From an uncultured Gammaproteobacteria bacterium (GTDB lineage Bacteria; Pseudomonadota; Gammaproteobacteria; GCA-001735895), in the NCBI GenBank assembly GCA_947259485.1, contig CAMYLU010000015.1, positions 1-64,000 of the forward strand: a stretch of 64,000 nt of DNA, read 5' to 3'. The notes beneath the pieces were generated by a model. The model had not been told where the DNA came from and ran no database searches. It was given only the letters and a program-made list of their open reading frames with translations. This document shows positions 1-7,828 of this stretch, piece by piece. Within the stretch, counting starts at the first letter, position 1. Every line of letters starts with the position of its first letter. Position numbers and translations under genes: made by a program.

Positions 1-51
1 GGTAGCCAGGAAACGGCAGCGGTTATAAAAGAGCTTCGGAAGCCAGTTTGA
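1..51 (+). CDS. possible 3' end of an upstream gene (partial)
   Basis: Frame 1 is open from the window edge to a TGA at 49-51 and encodes 16 residues ending ELRKPV. The composition (QETAAVIKELRK) looks like the last helix of a coding region, but so short a tail cannot be assigned to a family. It may simply be non-coding sequence. Confidence 0.3.
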   Translation, partial: GSQETAAVIKELRKPV

Positions 52-401
52 TTACCCATATGATCCCTGCCTCCTATTGAACCAATTTACGCGTCAATTT
101 TCCCGATAGCGGACGCTAATAAGCTGAGACTAGGCGGCGACCTTCGGCCAGAAGCGGACGCTTAATTTCAATGAACCATTCTTCAATAACTGTTGTTTTT
201 AATATAAATACCGCTCATGTATATTAATTATTAATTAATCATAATTAATTGACCTGTATCAGTAGCGTCTTCGGATGTGATGTTAATTTGAATTTATATA
301 GGGCGAATTTCTGATTCGCTTTTCTTTTATAAAACTGCATCTTTTATGAGTGAATTTGAAGGATAGGTTTCTATGAATCACTGACTCTACTCGGAGCGAG
401 C
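52..401. other. intergenic region with one repeat copy
   Basis: No gene is supported here. The left part carries a copy of the dispersed repeat described at 108-162. From about 180 to 340 the sequence becomes very AT-rich (runs such as TTAATTATTAATTAATCATAA), which fits a promoter region for the ankyrin lipoprotein, but I cannot pick a clear -35/-10 pair. Confidence 0.6.
108..162. repeat. dispersed intergenic repeat, copy A
   Basis: Two perfect copies of the decamer AGCGGACGCT (108-117 and 153-162) lie 45 bases apart, start to start. Between them is GGCGGCGACCTTCGGCCA, which is shared with copies at 4149-4203 and, more loosely, 2086-2140 and 4640-4694. It is non-coding and lies between genes. 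Its function is unknown. Confidence 0.75.
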
Positions 402-941
402 ATGAAGAATATTATTAAACGAATTGGCGCCTTGTCATTAATCGTGATTCTGGCTGCAGGATGCGCAATGAATAAGAGTTTCCATATTCCTGCTGGAAAG
501 GGGGACTTGGATATAGTTAAAACCCAATTAGATGGAGGGCGGGATATTGATTCAAGAGATGCGGCAGGTCAAACGGCTTTGATGTATGCAGCAAATACTG
601 GGCAAATGGAGATAGTGAAGTATCTGGTTTCAAACGGGGCAGATGTTAATGCACAATCAAAAGGATTTGGCCTAGGCACTGCGTTAATTTACGCTGCATC
701 GTCCAATAGACTCGACGTTATGGAATATCTGATCGAACAAGGCGCTGACGTGAACGCGATGACTCGCAATAAGGAAACTGCGTTATTTTGGGCTGCGGCT
801 CAGGGGCATATAGACGCAATAAAAATATTACTAAAAAATGGCGCCGATACTGAACTGAAAAATCAAAAGGACCAAACCGCTTTAGATCTTGCGAAGGAGC
901 TAAATCGAAACAAGGTTATAGAACTGCTTGAAAATCAATGA
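402..941 (+). CDS. ankyrin-repeat lipoprotein
   Basis: 179 residues. The N-terminus is a lipoprotein signal peptide: charged start, hydrophobic core, and a lipobox LAAGC near residue 21, so the mature protein is probably lipid-anchored in the periplasm. The rest is about four ankyrin repeats (for example TALMYAANTGQMEIVKYLVS and ETALFWAAAQGHIDAIKILL), a helix-loop-helix scaffold for protein binding. The partner is unknown. The stop overlaps the ribosome binding site of the next gene, whose start lies 11 bases downstream, so the two are probably co-transcribed. Confidence 0.85.
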   Translation: MKNIIKRIGALSLIVILAAGCAMNKSFHIPAGKGDLDIVKTQLDGGRDIDSRDAAGQTALMYAANTGQMEIVKYLVSNGADVNAQSKGFGLGTALIYAASSNRLDVMEYLIEQGADVNAMTRNKETALFWAAAQGHIDAIKILLKNGADTELKNQKDQTALDLAKELNRNKVIELLENQ

Positions 942-951
942 GGAGAATCAC

Positions 952-1461
952 ATGAAAATATTACTGGTGTTGGCGTCCGTACTGCTACTTTCGGTATCCG
1001 CGCAATTGCGTGCCGCGGAGGGCGCTTACGGCGCGGTTGGCGGCGGCTTGTTAACCTTCGACGATGGCTTCGACCAGGTAAAACCGAAACAGCTGATCGG
1101 GCGACTCGGATACAATTTCAACGACTATGTGGGTCTCGGTTTCGAAGGCGGTTTTTCGCTGATCGAGGATGAAGTATTCGGCGTGGACTTCGACGTCACA
1201 ACGACGTTTTTCTATTTGCGTGGCAGTATCCCGGTTAGTGAGACTGCAAGCCTGTACGTACTGTATGGCCCGACCAACGTCGAATTGACTGGCAGTTCTG
1301 GTGGCACCTCGCTATCGGCCGATGACGACGATACTGGCGTCGGATTCGGATTCGAAACCGAACTCGACACAGTTTCTTTCTTCGTCGATTACATCACGTA
1401 TTTCGACGACGAAGGAGTCGATGTTGATTCGATCAATCTCGGTATCGTAGGCTACTTCTAG
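952..1461 (+). CDS. small outer-membrane beta-barrel protein
   Basis: 169 residues from the ATG at 952, chosen because AGGAG at 941-945 sits just upstream and because a signal peptide (KILLVLASVLLLSVSAQLRA) starts there; an in-frame TTG at 928 is less likely. After the signal the protein alternates polar and aromatic residues (YNFNDYVGLGFEGGF) as in an eight-stranded barrel of the OmpA/OMP_b-brl type, and it ends in GIVGYF, the aromatic C-terminus expected of a BamA substrate. The ligand is unknown. Base use is more GC-rich than in the flanking lipoprotein genes. Confidence 0.75.
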   Translation: MKILLVLASVLLLSVSAQLRAAEGAYGAVGGGLLTFDDGFDQVKPKQLIGRLGYNFNDYVGLGFEGGFSLIEDEVFGVDFDVTTTFFYLRGSIPVSETASLYVLYGPTNVELTGSSGGTSLSADDDDTGVGFGFETELDTVSFFVDYITYFDDEGVDVDSINLGIVGYF

Positions 1462-1517
1462 GCGTAAAATGTGAAGCTTGCTCCCACTTATCTGCCGTTA
1501 ACTGATCAGGAAACAAC

Positions 1518-1961
1518 ATGCTTAAAAACTCTTTAATAATTTTATCGCTAGTAATTTCGTCATTTTTAACTGGTTGCGCGACTGTACCTTTGGCCCCGGT
1601 TGAAGAGGACACCGCAAGAAAAACGTTTTCTTCTCCGCCACTAGGAATTACTGGATTGTATATTTTTAGAAATTCAACACTTGGCGGCGCATTGAAGAAA
1701 TCATTATATATCGATGGCGAATTAATAGGAGAATCTGCGCCAATGACGTATTTTTATAAGGAAATTTCACCAGGCGAACACAATTTATCCACAGAGTCCG
1801 AGTTCAGTAACAATGATCTAATTGTTACTGCGGAAGGCGGCCAAAACTATTTCGTACGTCATTATATAAAAATGGGTTTATTCGTTGGTGGTGCCAATCT
1901 TGAAATTGTATCTGAAGAAGAAGGCAAAAAGGGTGTGCTTGAATGTAAACTTGCGAAATAA
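1518..1961 (+). CDS. DUF2846-like lipoprotein
   Basis: 147 residues with a lipoprotein signal (FLTGC lipobox around residue 20). The mature part, with GLYIFRNSTLGGALKKSLYI followed by DGELIGESAP and an ISPGEHNL turn, has the pattern of DUF2846 proteins, a beta-sandwich family of unknown role common in Proteobacteria. The start has CAGGAAAC upstream. The gene sits alone between two gaps. Confidence 0.75.
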   Translation: MLKNSLIILSLVISSFLTGCATVPLAPVEEDTARKTFSSPPLGITGLYIFRNSTLGGALKKSLYIDGELIGESAPMTYFYKEISPGEHNLSTESEFSNNDLIVTAEGGQNYFVRHYIKMGLFVGGANLEIVSEEEGKKGVLECKLAK

Positions 1962-2031
1962 CCTAAGGGGTACATACAGTCAGACCAAAGTGCCCGCTAC
2001 GCTAGAGTTCGAGCAAAGCTTGAGTGTCTCA

Positions 2032-2140
2032 GTTGGGTCATAAATCGCCGCTGAGATATTGATCCTGAGCGTCTGTTTTCTCGTAAGCGGACCCTCGTAA
2101 AGACCCGTTAGGAGGCAATCTTCGACCATAAGCGGACGCT
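2032..2140. repeat. dispersed intergenic repeat, copy B (full length)
   Basis: This copy shows the whole unit: a left arm GTTGGGTCATAAATCG (2032-2047), a decamer AGCGGACCCT at 2086-2095, and a perfect AGCGGACGCT at 2131-2140. The decamers are 45 bases apart, as in the other copies, and the left arm starts 54 bases before the first decamer. Confidence 0.75.
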
Positions 2141-2180
2141 CACCTAAAGAATATAAAGAATAGATTTTTTCTTACCTTTT

Positions 2181-2270
2181 ACTCGCAACTCATTGATTTA
2201 AGATTGAATAATCAATCACTCACAAAGCATTTAATAACTACGTGAATTTTACTCAAACTAAGTTGCGAGT
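2181..2270. repeat. inverted repeat ACTCGCAACT ... AGTTGCGAGT
   Basis: ACTCGCAACT (2181-2190) is an exact reverse complement of AGTTGCGAGT (2261-2270), with 70 AT-rich bases between them that hold a smaller dyad (GATTG at 2202, CAATC at 2213). This could be a long-range stem, a regulator site pair, or the relic of a small mobile element; the sequence does not decide. Confidence 0.5.
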
Positions 2271-2318
2271 CATTACAGTGAAGTAAATCACAAACTCGAC
2301 AAGTATCTACAAAACTAT

Positions 2319-2333
2319 GCTAAATATTTTAGC
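2319..2333. repeat. short palindrome GCTAAA-TAT-TTTAGC
   Basis: A perfect six-base inverted repeat with a three-base centre, in the AT-rich part of the gap about 290 bases before the Ig-repeat lipoprotein gene. It could be an operator, but nothing ties it to a regulator. Confidence 0.35.
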
Positions 2334-2623
2334 AATCTGATAAAGGCAATCCATGGGTTTAAGTCGTATTTACGTTACGACAGCCGGGTTGCCAGAGCTG
2401 ATTCAAAATCTCAGAACTGGATTGATGTTTTGGAATCCGTTGTGTGCTTTTTTTATGCGCGATACCGATCCAAGAGAACCCAGCTTCTCAATACATTTTT
2501 TTAGCTGGTAGACAACCAGGCACCTAGTTCCCAACGAACCATCAGATTGAACGCTATTCGCACAGGGCAGTGCGCGTGATTCTTGGCCGTTTAGGCCTGA
2601 TTTTGTTTGCGAGGAAATGCAAA

Positions 2624-4018
2624 ATGGTGAATTCCAAATTTAAGAGAATAGTGACCTGCCTCGGTTTGATCTTGTATCTATCCGGTTGCGCTGAGAGCGG
2701 GAGTGGAGGCCCGACTCGAGTAACGAATAATTCGATAGATGATGAAGCAAAGGTAACCCTCCGCAGTAATGCTTCATTAATAGACTACGATGGGAGTATT
2801 ACTTTGAGCTGGTCAACCAGCAAGATGCAAGATTGCGTTGCATCGGGTGACTGGTCAGGAAATAAAAATTCTACAGGTTCTGAAGTAATTAGTTCGCTAA
2901 TTTCAGACAGTACTTTTGAACTGATTTGCACTGAAATAGTCAGTGAAGCGGATGCGGAGAGACTCGGTTCCGTGGCGTATAAAGGGAGAAAAATTAAGGA
3001 TACGGTAAACGTCCGAGTGAAAGGGCCTAAGGCACCCACGGTTTCTCTATCTGCAAGTCCGACCAATGTAGTAATGAATGGTTCGACCACAATTAATTGG
3101 GGCAGCAAGCATTCCAGCAGTTGTACAGCCTCCGGTGACTGGTCCGGCGGCTTGGCTACATCGGGCTCTCAGACCATAAGCGCAATAACAACCGACAGTA
3201 CTTTTAACCTTACCTGCAGCGGTGCGGGAGGAAGCTCGAGTGATTCTGTCAGCGTCACAGTTTCATCCCCGACCACCCCTACGGTCACCCTGTCGGCTAG
3301 CCCATCAAGCCTACCTTACAATGGTTCAACCACTCTAAGCTGGAATGGTGCCAATGTTAACGAGTGCGTGGCCTCGGGTGACTGGTCCGGTAGTAAGGCG
3401 GCATCTGGTTCTCAGACCATAAGCGCGTTAACTTCAAACAGTAGTTTTAACCTGACCTGTAGCGGCGCCGTCGGCAGCGCTAATAAGTCAGTTAACGTCA
3501 CCGTGGCCGCACCATCGCCGACTCTTTCGTTCTCAGCAAATCCGGGCACCGTCTCTCAGAATGGTTCAACCACACTGAACTGGAGTGCAATCAATGCCAC
3601 AGGTTGCACGGCCTCGGGTGACTGGTCAGGAACTAAGAATGTATCGGGTGCTGTAACCATTAGTTCATTGACAAACAACGGTCAATTTACACTGACCTGT
3701 AGCGGAGCAGGCGGGACCGTGAATGAGACGGTTAATGTGATGGTTGTGCTGAATAATAATGGGACAGCATTACTATCCTGGACGCCTCCGACCGAGAATA
3801 CAGATGGCTCTCAACTAACTGATTTAGCGGGCTACAAGATTCGCTACGGTGCATCCCCGGGCAGCTATAGCGATACTATAACTATTAATAATCCGGGATT
3901 AACCAGTTACTTGGTGGAAAACCTGGCTAGTTCTGATTGGTATTTCGTGATGACGTCTTTCAATTCATCAGGCATAGAAAGCAGTTATTCGACCGAGGTG
4001 AGCAAAACCGTTAACTAG
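2624..4018 (+). CDS. lipoprotein with four Ig-like repeats and a C-terminal Fn3-like domain
   Basis: 464 residues from the ATG at 2624, chosen for GAGGAAA at 2611 and because it puts the lipobox (YLSGC) near residue 21. Four tandem domains of about 80 residues follow. Each contains NGSTTLNW-like strands, the signature C(V/T)ASGDWSG, and a second cysteine in LTCSG, so each domain probably has one disulphide. The first copy is the most diverged and has an insert (SEADAERLGSVAYKGRK). The last 90 residues (LLSWTPPTENTDG ... LAGYKIRYG) resemble a fibronectin type III domain. A surface adhesin or scaffold role is an inference. Confidence 0.8.
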   Translation: MVNSKFKRIVTCLGLILYLSGCAESGSGGPTRVTNNSIDDEAKVTLRSNASLIDYDGSITLSWSTSKMQDCVASGDWSGNKNSTGSEVISSLISDSTFELICTEIVSEADAERLGSVAYKGRKIKDTVNVRVKGPKAPTVSLSASPTNVVMNGSTTINWGSKHSSSCTASGDWSGGLATSGSQTISAITTDSTFNLTCSGAGGSSSDSVSVTVSSPTTPTVTLSASPSSLPYNGSTTLSWNGANVNECVASGDWSGSKAASGSQTISALTSNSSFNLTCSGAVGSANKSVNVTVAAPSPTLSFSANPGTVSQNGSTTLNWSAINATGCTASGDWSGTKNVSGAVTISSLTNNGQFTLTCSGAGGTVNETVNVMVVLNNNGTALLSWTPPTENTDGSQLTDLAGYKIRYGASPGSYSDTITINNPGLTSYLVENLASSDWYFVMTSFNSSGIESSYSTEVSKTVN

Positions 4019-4330
4019 CATCAAGCGATGGGGTGCGGAAATTATGCTCGTAAGAAAGCCTTCTCGAATGAAATGACTTGATTATAAATGTCCGAGTTGG
4101 ATCGAAAATCGCCGTTAAATTCTGGGGTTTAAGGTCTGCTTTCTACAAAGCTGCCGCTCATAAACGATTTCTGGGCGGCGATCTACGGCCAATAGCGGAC
4201 GCTTAGCGATTAAATGATAATATAGTTGTTAGAGGCTAGAAATCTTTTGCCTCTGCTGTTAGGGCTACTGGCGAGATCCAATGAGAGCTGCAAATACACA
4301 CCATATCAAGTTAAAAGGAGAACCGATCCG
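4019..4330. other. intergenic region with repeat copy C
   Basis: Most of this gap is repeat copy C (4096-4203). An in-frame TTG at 4226 would extend the next gene, but the ribosome binding site at 4313-4320 supports the later start. Confidence 0.55.
4096..4203. repeat. dispersed intergenic repeat, copy C (full length)
   Basis: Left arm GTTGGATCGAAAATCG at 4096-4111, a diverged decamer AGCTGCCGCT at 4149-4158, the shared core GGCGGCGATCTACGGCCA, and a perfect AGCGGACGCT at 4194-4203. The decamer spacing is again 45 bases. Confidence 0.75.
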
Positions 4331-4618
4331 ATGTTTATCGTACTACTAAAGTTTTCTGACAATAAAGGACAAGCAGGTGAATTTATGGAGGGACACAACG
4401 AATGGATAAAAAGCGGTTTCGATGATGGCGTGTTTTTATTAGTCGGCAGTCTTCAGCCTGGATTGGGTGGTGGAATTATGGCTCACAATACATCGCTGAT
4501 AGATCTTGAAACTAGAGTAAACGATGATCCGTTTGTGGCTCAAAAAGTAGTAAGTGCGGAAATCCTAGAGATCACGCCAGCAAAATCCGATGAACGGCTA
4601 CAATTTCTAATGGGTTAA
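4331..4618 (+). CDS. YciI-like (YCII-related) protein
   Basis: 95 residues from the ATG at 4331, preceded by AAAAGGAG at 4313-4320. The length and the start MFIVLLKFSDNK, then EGHNEWIKSGFDDGVFLLVG and a GGIMAH turn, match small alpha-beta ferredoxin-like YCII-related proteins. The family's biochemical role is mostly unknown; some members are dehalogenase-like or metabolite-binding. It stands alone between two repeat copies. Confidence 0.7.
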   Translation: MFIVLLKFSDNKGQAGEFMEGHNEWIKSGFDDGVFLLVGSLQPGLGGGIMAHNTSLIDLETRVNDDPFVAQKVVSAEILEITPAKSDERLQFLMG

Positions 4619-4639
4619 GTAACTTCCTCCTTTCTCCAA

Positions 4640-4694
4640 AGAAGACGCTCGTAGGCGCAAACTCCGCTTCGGCCTTCGGTCAGAAGCGGACATT
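4640..4694. repeat. dispersed intergenic repeat, copy D (diverged)
   Basis: AGAAGACGCT at 4640-4649 and AGCGGACATT at 4685-4694 lie 45 bases apart, with CGGCCTTCGGTCA between them matching the core of copy A. The left arm is not visible. Confidence 0.6.
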
Positions 4695-4838
4695 GACTTC
4701 TAAATTTATCCGGGTTGAGCTGCGTCAATATGACAGATCTAATATCCAGGTATGGTGATCTTTCAAAGAGAGCCGCTGTAATGCTAGCATTCCGGTTTCA
4801 ATAGCAGCTATTTCAGTAGCGAATTTGGAGATTAATCC

Positions 4839-5360
4839 GTGATAAAAAACATAGTTCTTGCAATCGATGGCTCCGATCCCGGCAAACATGCCCAGGATGT
4901 GGCTATAGATATGGCTTCCAGATACGAAGCCAATCTAACTCTCGTTCATGTTCTGACCCATGATCATCCCCCTAACGAATTTTCTCAAATGGCTGAAGTG
5001 GAGGACATGCTTGAATCCCACAAGCCAGAGGTACGTGGCAAGGAAGATACATACAAGGCTATTGCTCGATTCCTTGGCAGTGAAAACGATGAAAAAGAAG
5101 CCAAGGTTATTGTTTTAATAGGGGAGCAATTACTAAAAAATGCATCAAAAACGGCCAGCCAGGCGGGCGTGGCAAATGTTACTACGGAAATCCGCTCAGG
5201 GGATTATGCAAACTGTATTCTTGAAGTCGCTAAAAAAGCGGACGCCGACATAATTGTCATGGGAAGACGGGGGCTTAGTAAATTAAAAGGCTTCGTAACT
5301 GGCAGTGTTTCACACAAGGTTTCTCAACGCGCGGAATGTTCAGTTCTTACCGTAAGGTAA
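4839..5360 (+). CDS. universal stress protein (UspA family)
   Basis: 173 residues starting at a GTG with GGAG at 4827-4830. Single Usp domain: N-terminal strand IKNIVLAIDGSDPGKHA, and the nucleotide-binding signature G-x2-G-x9-GS in GRRGLSKLKGFVTGSVS near the C-terminus, so it probably binds ATP. It is about 30 residues longer than E. coli UspA because of an acidic insert between strands 2 and 3 (around residues 48-88). A terminator follows at 5437. A role in stress survival is inferred from the family. Confidence 0.85.
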   Translation: MIKNIVLAIDGSDPGKHAQDVAIDMASRYEANLTLVHVLTHDHPPNEFSQMAEVEDMLESHKPEVRGKEDTYKAIARFLGSENDEKEAKVIVLIGEQLLKNASKTASQAGVANVTTEIRSGDYANCILEVAKKADADIIVMGRRGLSKLKGFVTGSVSHKVSQRAECSVLTVR

Positions 5361-5726
5361 AAGGGTTAGGGTTTAATCCGGTTGAAGCAATATGAATGAC
5401 AGTATTCTGCTGTTGTAGCTGCTCCAGTTAATACTGAAGCCACTTCATCCGAGGTGGCTTTAATATGAGAGTCTCTTTTAGGTCGGTTGCTGCCACTGGC
5501 AATCGAAATCTGAACGTCTGCTTCCGGGATTATTATTGCCCAGGAAAATGTGGGAAATAAACGTTTAAGTATGGAGTTGATTAGGCCTGGTATCCAGGCT
5601 AATACCGTCTAAATCCTTGTAGATAGAACATCATGCGGGAACGTGTTTTTATTTAAGTATGGAATAACGGGACTTTTGAACTATATAAGCCTGAACTCTC
5701 CAGCAACTTTCCTGCGGCGGAATACT
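5361..5726. other. intergenic region
   Basis: Holds the terminator of the stress-protein gene (5437-5463). I see no gene. CTGAACGTCTGCTTC near 5512 faintly resembles part of the dispersed repeat, but the decamers are absent. Confidence 0.5.
5437..5463 (+). terminator. intrinsic terminator after the stress-protein gene
   Basis: Ten-base stem AAGCCACTTC / GAGGTGGCTT with loop ATCC and a short T run. It lies 77 bases after the Usp stop codon. Confidence 0.6.
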
Positions 5727-6380
5727 ATGCCTTCTAAACGATTCATCCCGGTACTTGCGACTTTATTCCTGGTGCTCAACACCTCCCTGGTCGTCGCGAG
5801 TCAAAAGGCATTTACCAGCACCGGCGAGATAGTGATATTAAACGAAGATGGCACCTGGCAATATGAGAATCAATCACTATCTGCACAAGCTGCCAAGAAA
5901 TTAAAAACCAATTCAAAAAAATTTAAAACACCCAAAAAATCTAATTTTCCACTGAAGAGCAAAATCAATAGTTTTGGTCTGAGAATGAATCCGGCCGAAT
6001 GGGGGTTTACTAAAAAAGGCGCTATAAATGAGGAAGCTGAATATGAGTTTCGGCATAAGAAGTTAGAAATTTACGCGATGGCAATTACGGAATCGATAGA
6101 GATAAATGTCGAAAACCTGATTGAAATTGCAATAGAAAATATGAAAAAAGTTGGGTCTAATGTAAGAGTCGTAAACAGGGAGTACAGAAATGTAAATGGA
6201 GTAAAAGTGATATTCATGGAAATAACAGCAGTTGTAAACGGAATTAAGGCTACTTATTTAGGTTATTATCATTCCAACTCAAAAGGCTCTACCCAATTAC
6301 TTGCGTTTACCGGAACTGCACTGGCCGCCAAGTACAAGCAGGATATTTTTAATTTATTAAATGGCCTAAGTACCCAGTAA
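5727..6380 (+). CDS. secreted protein of unknown function
   Basis: 217 residues from the ATG at 5727. An upstream start at 5643 would put 28 residues before the signal peptide, so the inner ATG is preferred. The signal (FIPVLATLFLVLNTSLVVAS) is followed by GEIVILNEDGTWQYE, a short motif seen in several small secreted proteins, then a lysine-rich linker and a mixed alpha-beta domain (about residues 90-215). Lysine and asparagine content is high compared with the housekeeping genes. I do not recognise a family for the C-terminal domain. Confidence 0.7.
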   Translation: MPSKRFIPVLATLFLVLNTSLVVASQKAFTSTGEIVILNEDGTWQYENQSLSAQAAKKLKTNSKKFKTPKKSNFPLKSKINSFGLRMNPAEWGFTKKGAINEEAEYEFRHKKLEIYAMAITESIEINVENLIEIAIENMKKVGSNVRVVNREYRNVNGVKVIFMEITAVVNGIKATYLGYYHSNSKGSTQLLAFTGTALAAKYKQDIFNLLNGLSTQ

Positions 6381-6401
6381 AAAGGACTATTTAAGCAGTG
6401 G

Positions 6402-6428
6402 CAGGGATTACAGAAGACCGGGTCCCTG
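6402..6428 (+). terminator. possible weak terminator
   Basis: CAGGGA (6402-6407) pairs with TCCCTG (6423-6428); AT-rich sequence but no clean T run follows. It sits 21 bases after the stop of the secreted protein gene. Confidence 0.3.
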
Positions 6429-6660
6429 ATTTATTAGCAGTTAACAACCCTTACAACCAGTATCGACAGCCAATTTATATAACAAACCCGATATCGAACC
6501 CTACGCACTGGTAATTCGCAATTTAATCTTTTACAAAAAATCTTATCGCTGTGTGGACTGCTTCACATCGAATTATCGGACTTATTAGTTAGGCTTTACC
6601 TGTTACCAGATTCCACGCTTCCCAAAAAACGTTTTGGAACTGGTGACGTTATATAGTCTG

Positions 6661-6694
6661 GCCCCGTTACTTGCAAAAGTGCGGGGCTTTTTTT
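6661..6694 (+). terminator. strong intrinsic terminator with no adjacent gene
   Basis: GCCCCG (6661-6666) pairs with CGGGGC (6682-6687). The stem continues as ACTT/AAGT past a one-base bulge and closes on a GCAA tetraloop; seven Ts follow directly. It lies 280 bases after the nearest plus-strand gene, so it may end a separate small transcript. Confidence 0.75.
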
Positions 6695-6772
6695 ATGCCT
6701 TCCAGATTCTGAAAGCCGGATATCCAGTTTCTGTAAATCAGCCGCATCTATCGAAGCGAACTGGGCGCCAAC

Positions 6773-6801
6773 AAAAAAGCCACCTCGATTGAGATGGCTT
6801 T
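6773..6801 (-). terminator. terminator of the GYD-domain gene
   Basis: Read on the minus strand, AAAGCCATCTC pairs with GAGGTGGCTTT around an AATC loop and is followed by a run of Ts (six As at 6773-6778 on the plus strand). It lies 30 bases after the GYD gene stop. Confidence 0.7.
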
Positions 6802-6831
6802 CGTATTGCAAGACTATGAAGTTGAGACAGC

Positions 6832-7173
6832 CTAGCTTCCGCTACCTGCTGCCTGGAATCCTGCAACAACGTCACCGGCTTTTTCCATTGCCGCTTTCGC
6901 CTCCTGCGTGGTAAATGCTCTCGTGGTTTTCAAATTACAAACTCCACCGGTCGAGCCTGCCACCATGAGTCCAGCTAAAAGATCGCTATTGCTATCATCA
7001 CCTTCGGTTATGACCAGGAAGTCATACTCCCCATGGGTAACATAATACTGTAGCATTCTGGCGCCTACCGCCTCCATCAATGCTGCAACTGCCGGGGCCC
7101 TGTCTTCTGGATTTTGTACCATTCCTTTTATTGCCGTCTCGGTATAGTTTCCTTGCGTAATATAAAGTCCCAT
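6832..7173 (-). CDS. GYD-domain protein
   Basis: 113 residues with a strong ribosome binding site (AAGGAGGGG) before the ATG. The start MGLYITQGNYTETAIKGM, the strand YYVTHGEYDFLVITE and the late TTRAFTTQEAKAA helix are the pattern of the GYD family, small ferredoxin-like proteins of unknown function. The C-terminus is a little extended and glycine/alanine rich. It lies 220 bases downstream of the Sel1 gene and has its own terminator. Confidence 0.75.
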   Translation of the reverse strand: MGLYITQGNYTETAIKGMVQNPEDRAPAVAALMEAVGARMLQYYVTHGEYDFLVITEGDDSNSDLLAGLMVAGSTGGVCNLKTTRAFTTQEAKAAMEKAGDVVAGFQAAGSGS

Positions 7174-7393
7174 CTTACCCCTCCTTTCGAATTATCGAAT
7201 TTTGAATTGTTGACTGGTGACGCAACCAACCAGGTCAGCTATCAACGTCAACGGAATCCATGGTATCACCGCCACATTTAAGCAGCAAAGATGAGCGCAT
7301 GGTGAGGTGTAATTTACCAGTAGGGTCTTCGGCTGGTCCAGGTATGCAAGGCAATAAATATTCTGTGGCCCTGGTATCGATATAACGAGAGCA

Positions 7394-7825
7394 TTAACGA
7401 CTCTTGCGGTTCTGCGCAGCCCATGCCCGGGCGAGTTTTTGAGCATCGGCTACCTGGTGCGCGCTCATTCTTTTAGTTAACTTTTCAAGCTGTACCCTGG
7501 CCTTTTTATGGCCCCGGGATGACGCCATATTCAGCCACAAGTGGGCTCGACAAAAATCCTGTAAAACCCCCAGGCCTTTTAAATACATTAACCCCAGGTG
7601 ATACTGGCTGATAGCAGAACCCTTTGCAGATAACCTGCTAAATCTTTTAAAAGCACTTTCGTATGATCCGTCAACGAAGAATTCGACCGCGGTATTAAAT
7701 CTTTTCCTGTCGATATCGTTTAATCCTGTCCCGCCCATGACTTCATACCAATCATCGTGAGGCGCCACAGACAGTTTCAGCAGCTGGCCGATATCTTTTT
7801 CGATAATACCTGGATTAACGGACAT
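7394..7825 (-). CDS. small Sel1/TPR-like repeat protein
   Basis: 143 residues without a signal peptide. One clear Sel1-type repeat (SQYHLGLMYLKGLGVLQDFC, continuing into AHLWLNMASSRGHKKA) is preceded by a half repeat (NTAVEFFVDGSYESAFKRFS). Such repeats act as protein-binding scaffolds. The start is three bases after the stop of the CsrA-like gene, so the two are probably translated together and may work together. The partner is unknown. Confidence 0.75.
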   Translation of the reverse strand: MSVNPGIIEKDIGQLLKLSVAPHDDWYEVMGGTGLNDIDRKRFNTAVEFFVDGSYESAFKRFSRLSAKGSAISQYHLGLMYLKGLGVLQDFCRAHLWLNMASSRGHKKARVQLEKLTKRMSAHQVADAQKLARAWAAQNRKSR

Positions 7826-7828
7826 GGT

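Larger units (their letters stand above)
1962..2623. other. long intergenic region: repeat copy B plus AT-rich inverted repeats
   Basis: About 660 bases without a convincing gene. It holds repeat copy B (2032-2140), a distant pair of perfect 10-base inverted repeats (2181-2190 and 2261-2270), and short palindromes at 2202-2217 and 2319-2333. A 52-codon open frame at 2353-2511 has no ribosome binding site and an unlikely composition, so I do not call it. Confidence 0.6.
6381..6831. other. intergenic region with three hairpins
   Basis: No protein gene is supported. It contains a weak hairpin just after the upstream gene (6402-6428), a strong orphan terminator on the plus strand (6661-6694), and the terminator of the minus-strand GYD gene (6773-6801). 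The stretch between the first two could encode a short non-coding RNA ending at 6694. Confidence 0.5.

Noticed and set aside
2353-2511. 52-codon open frame in the gap before the Ig-repeat lipoprotein
   Set aside because: No ribosome binding site and an unlikely amino acid composition.
5505-5530. possible sixth copy of the dispersed repeat
   Set aside because: Only CTGAACGTCTGCTTC matches; no decamers and no left arm at the right distances.
7192-7446. 84-codon frame on the minus strand between the Sel1 and GYD genes
   Set aside because: It starts inside the Sel1 gene in another frame and has no binding site; product unlike a protein.
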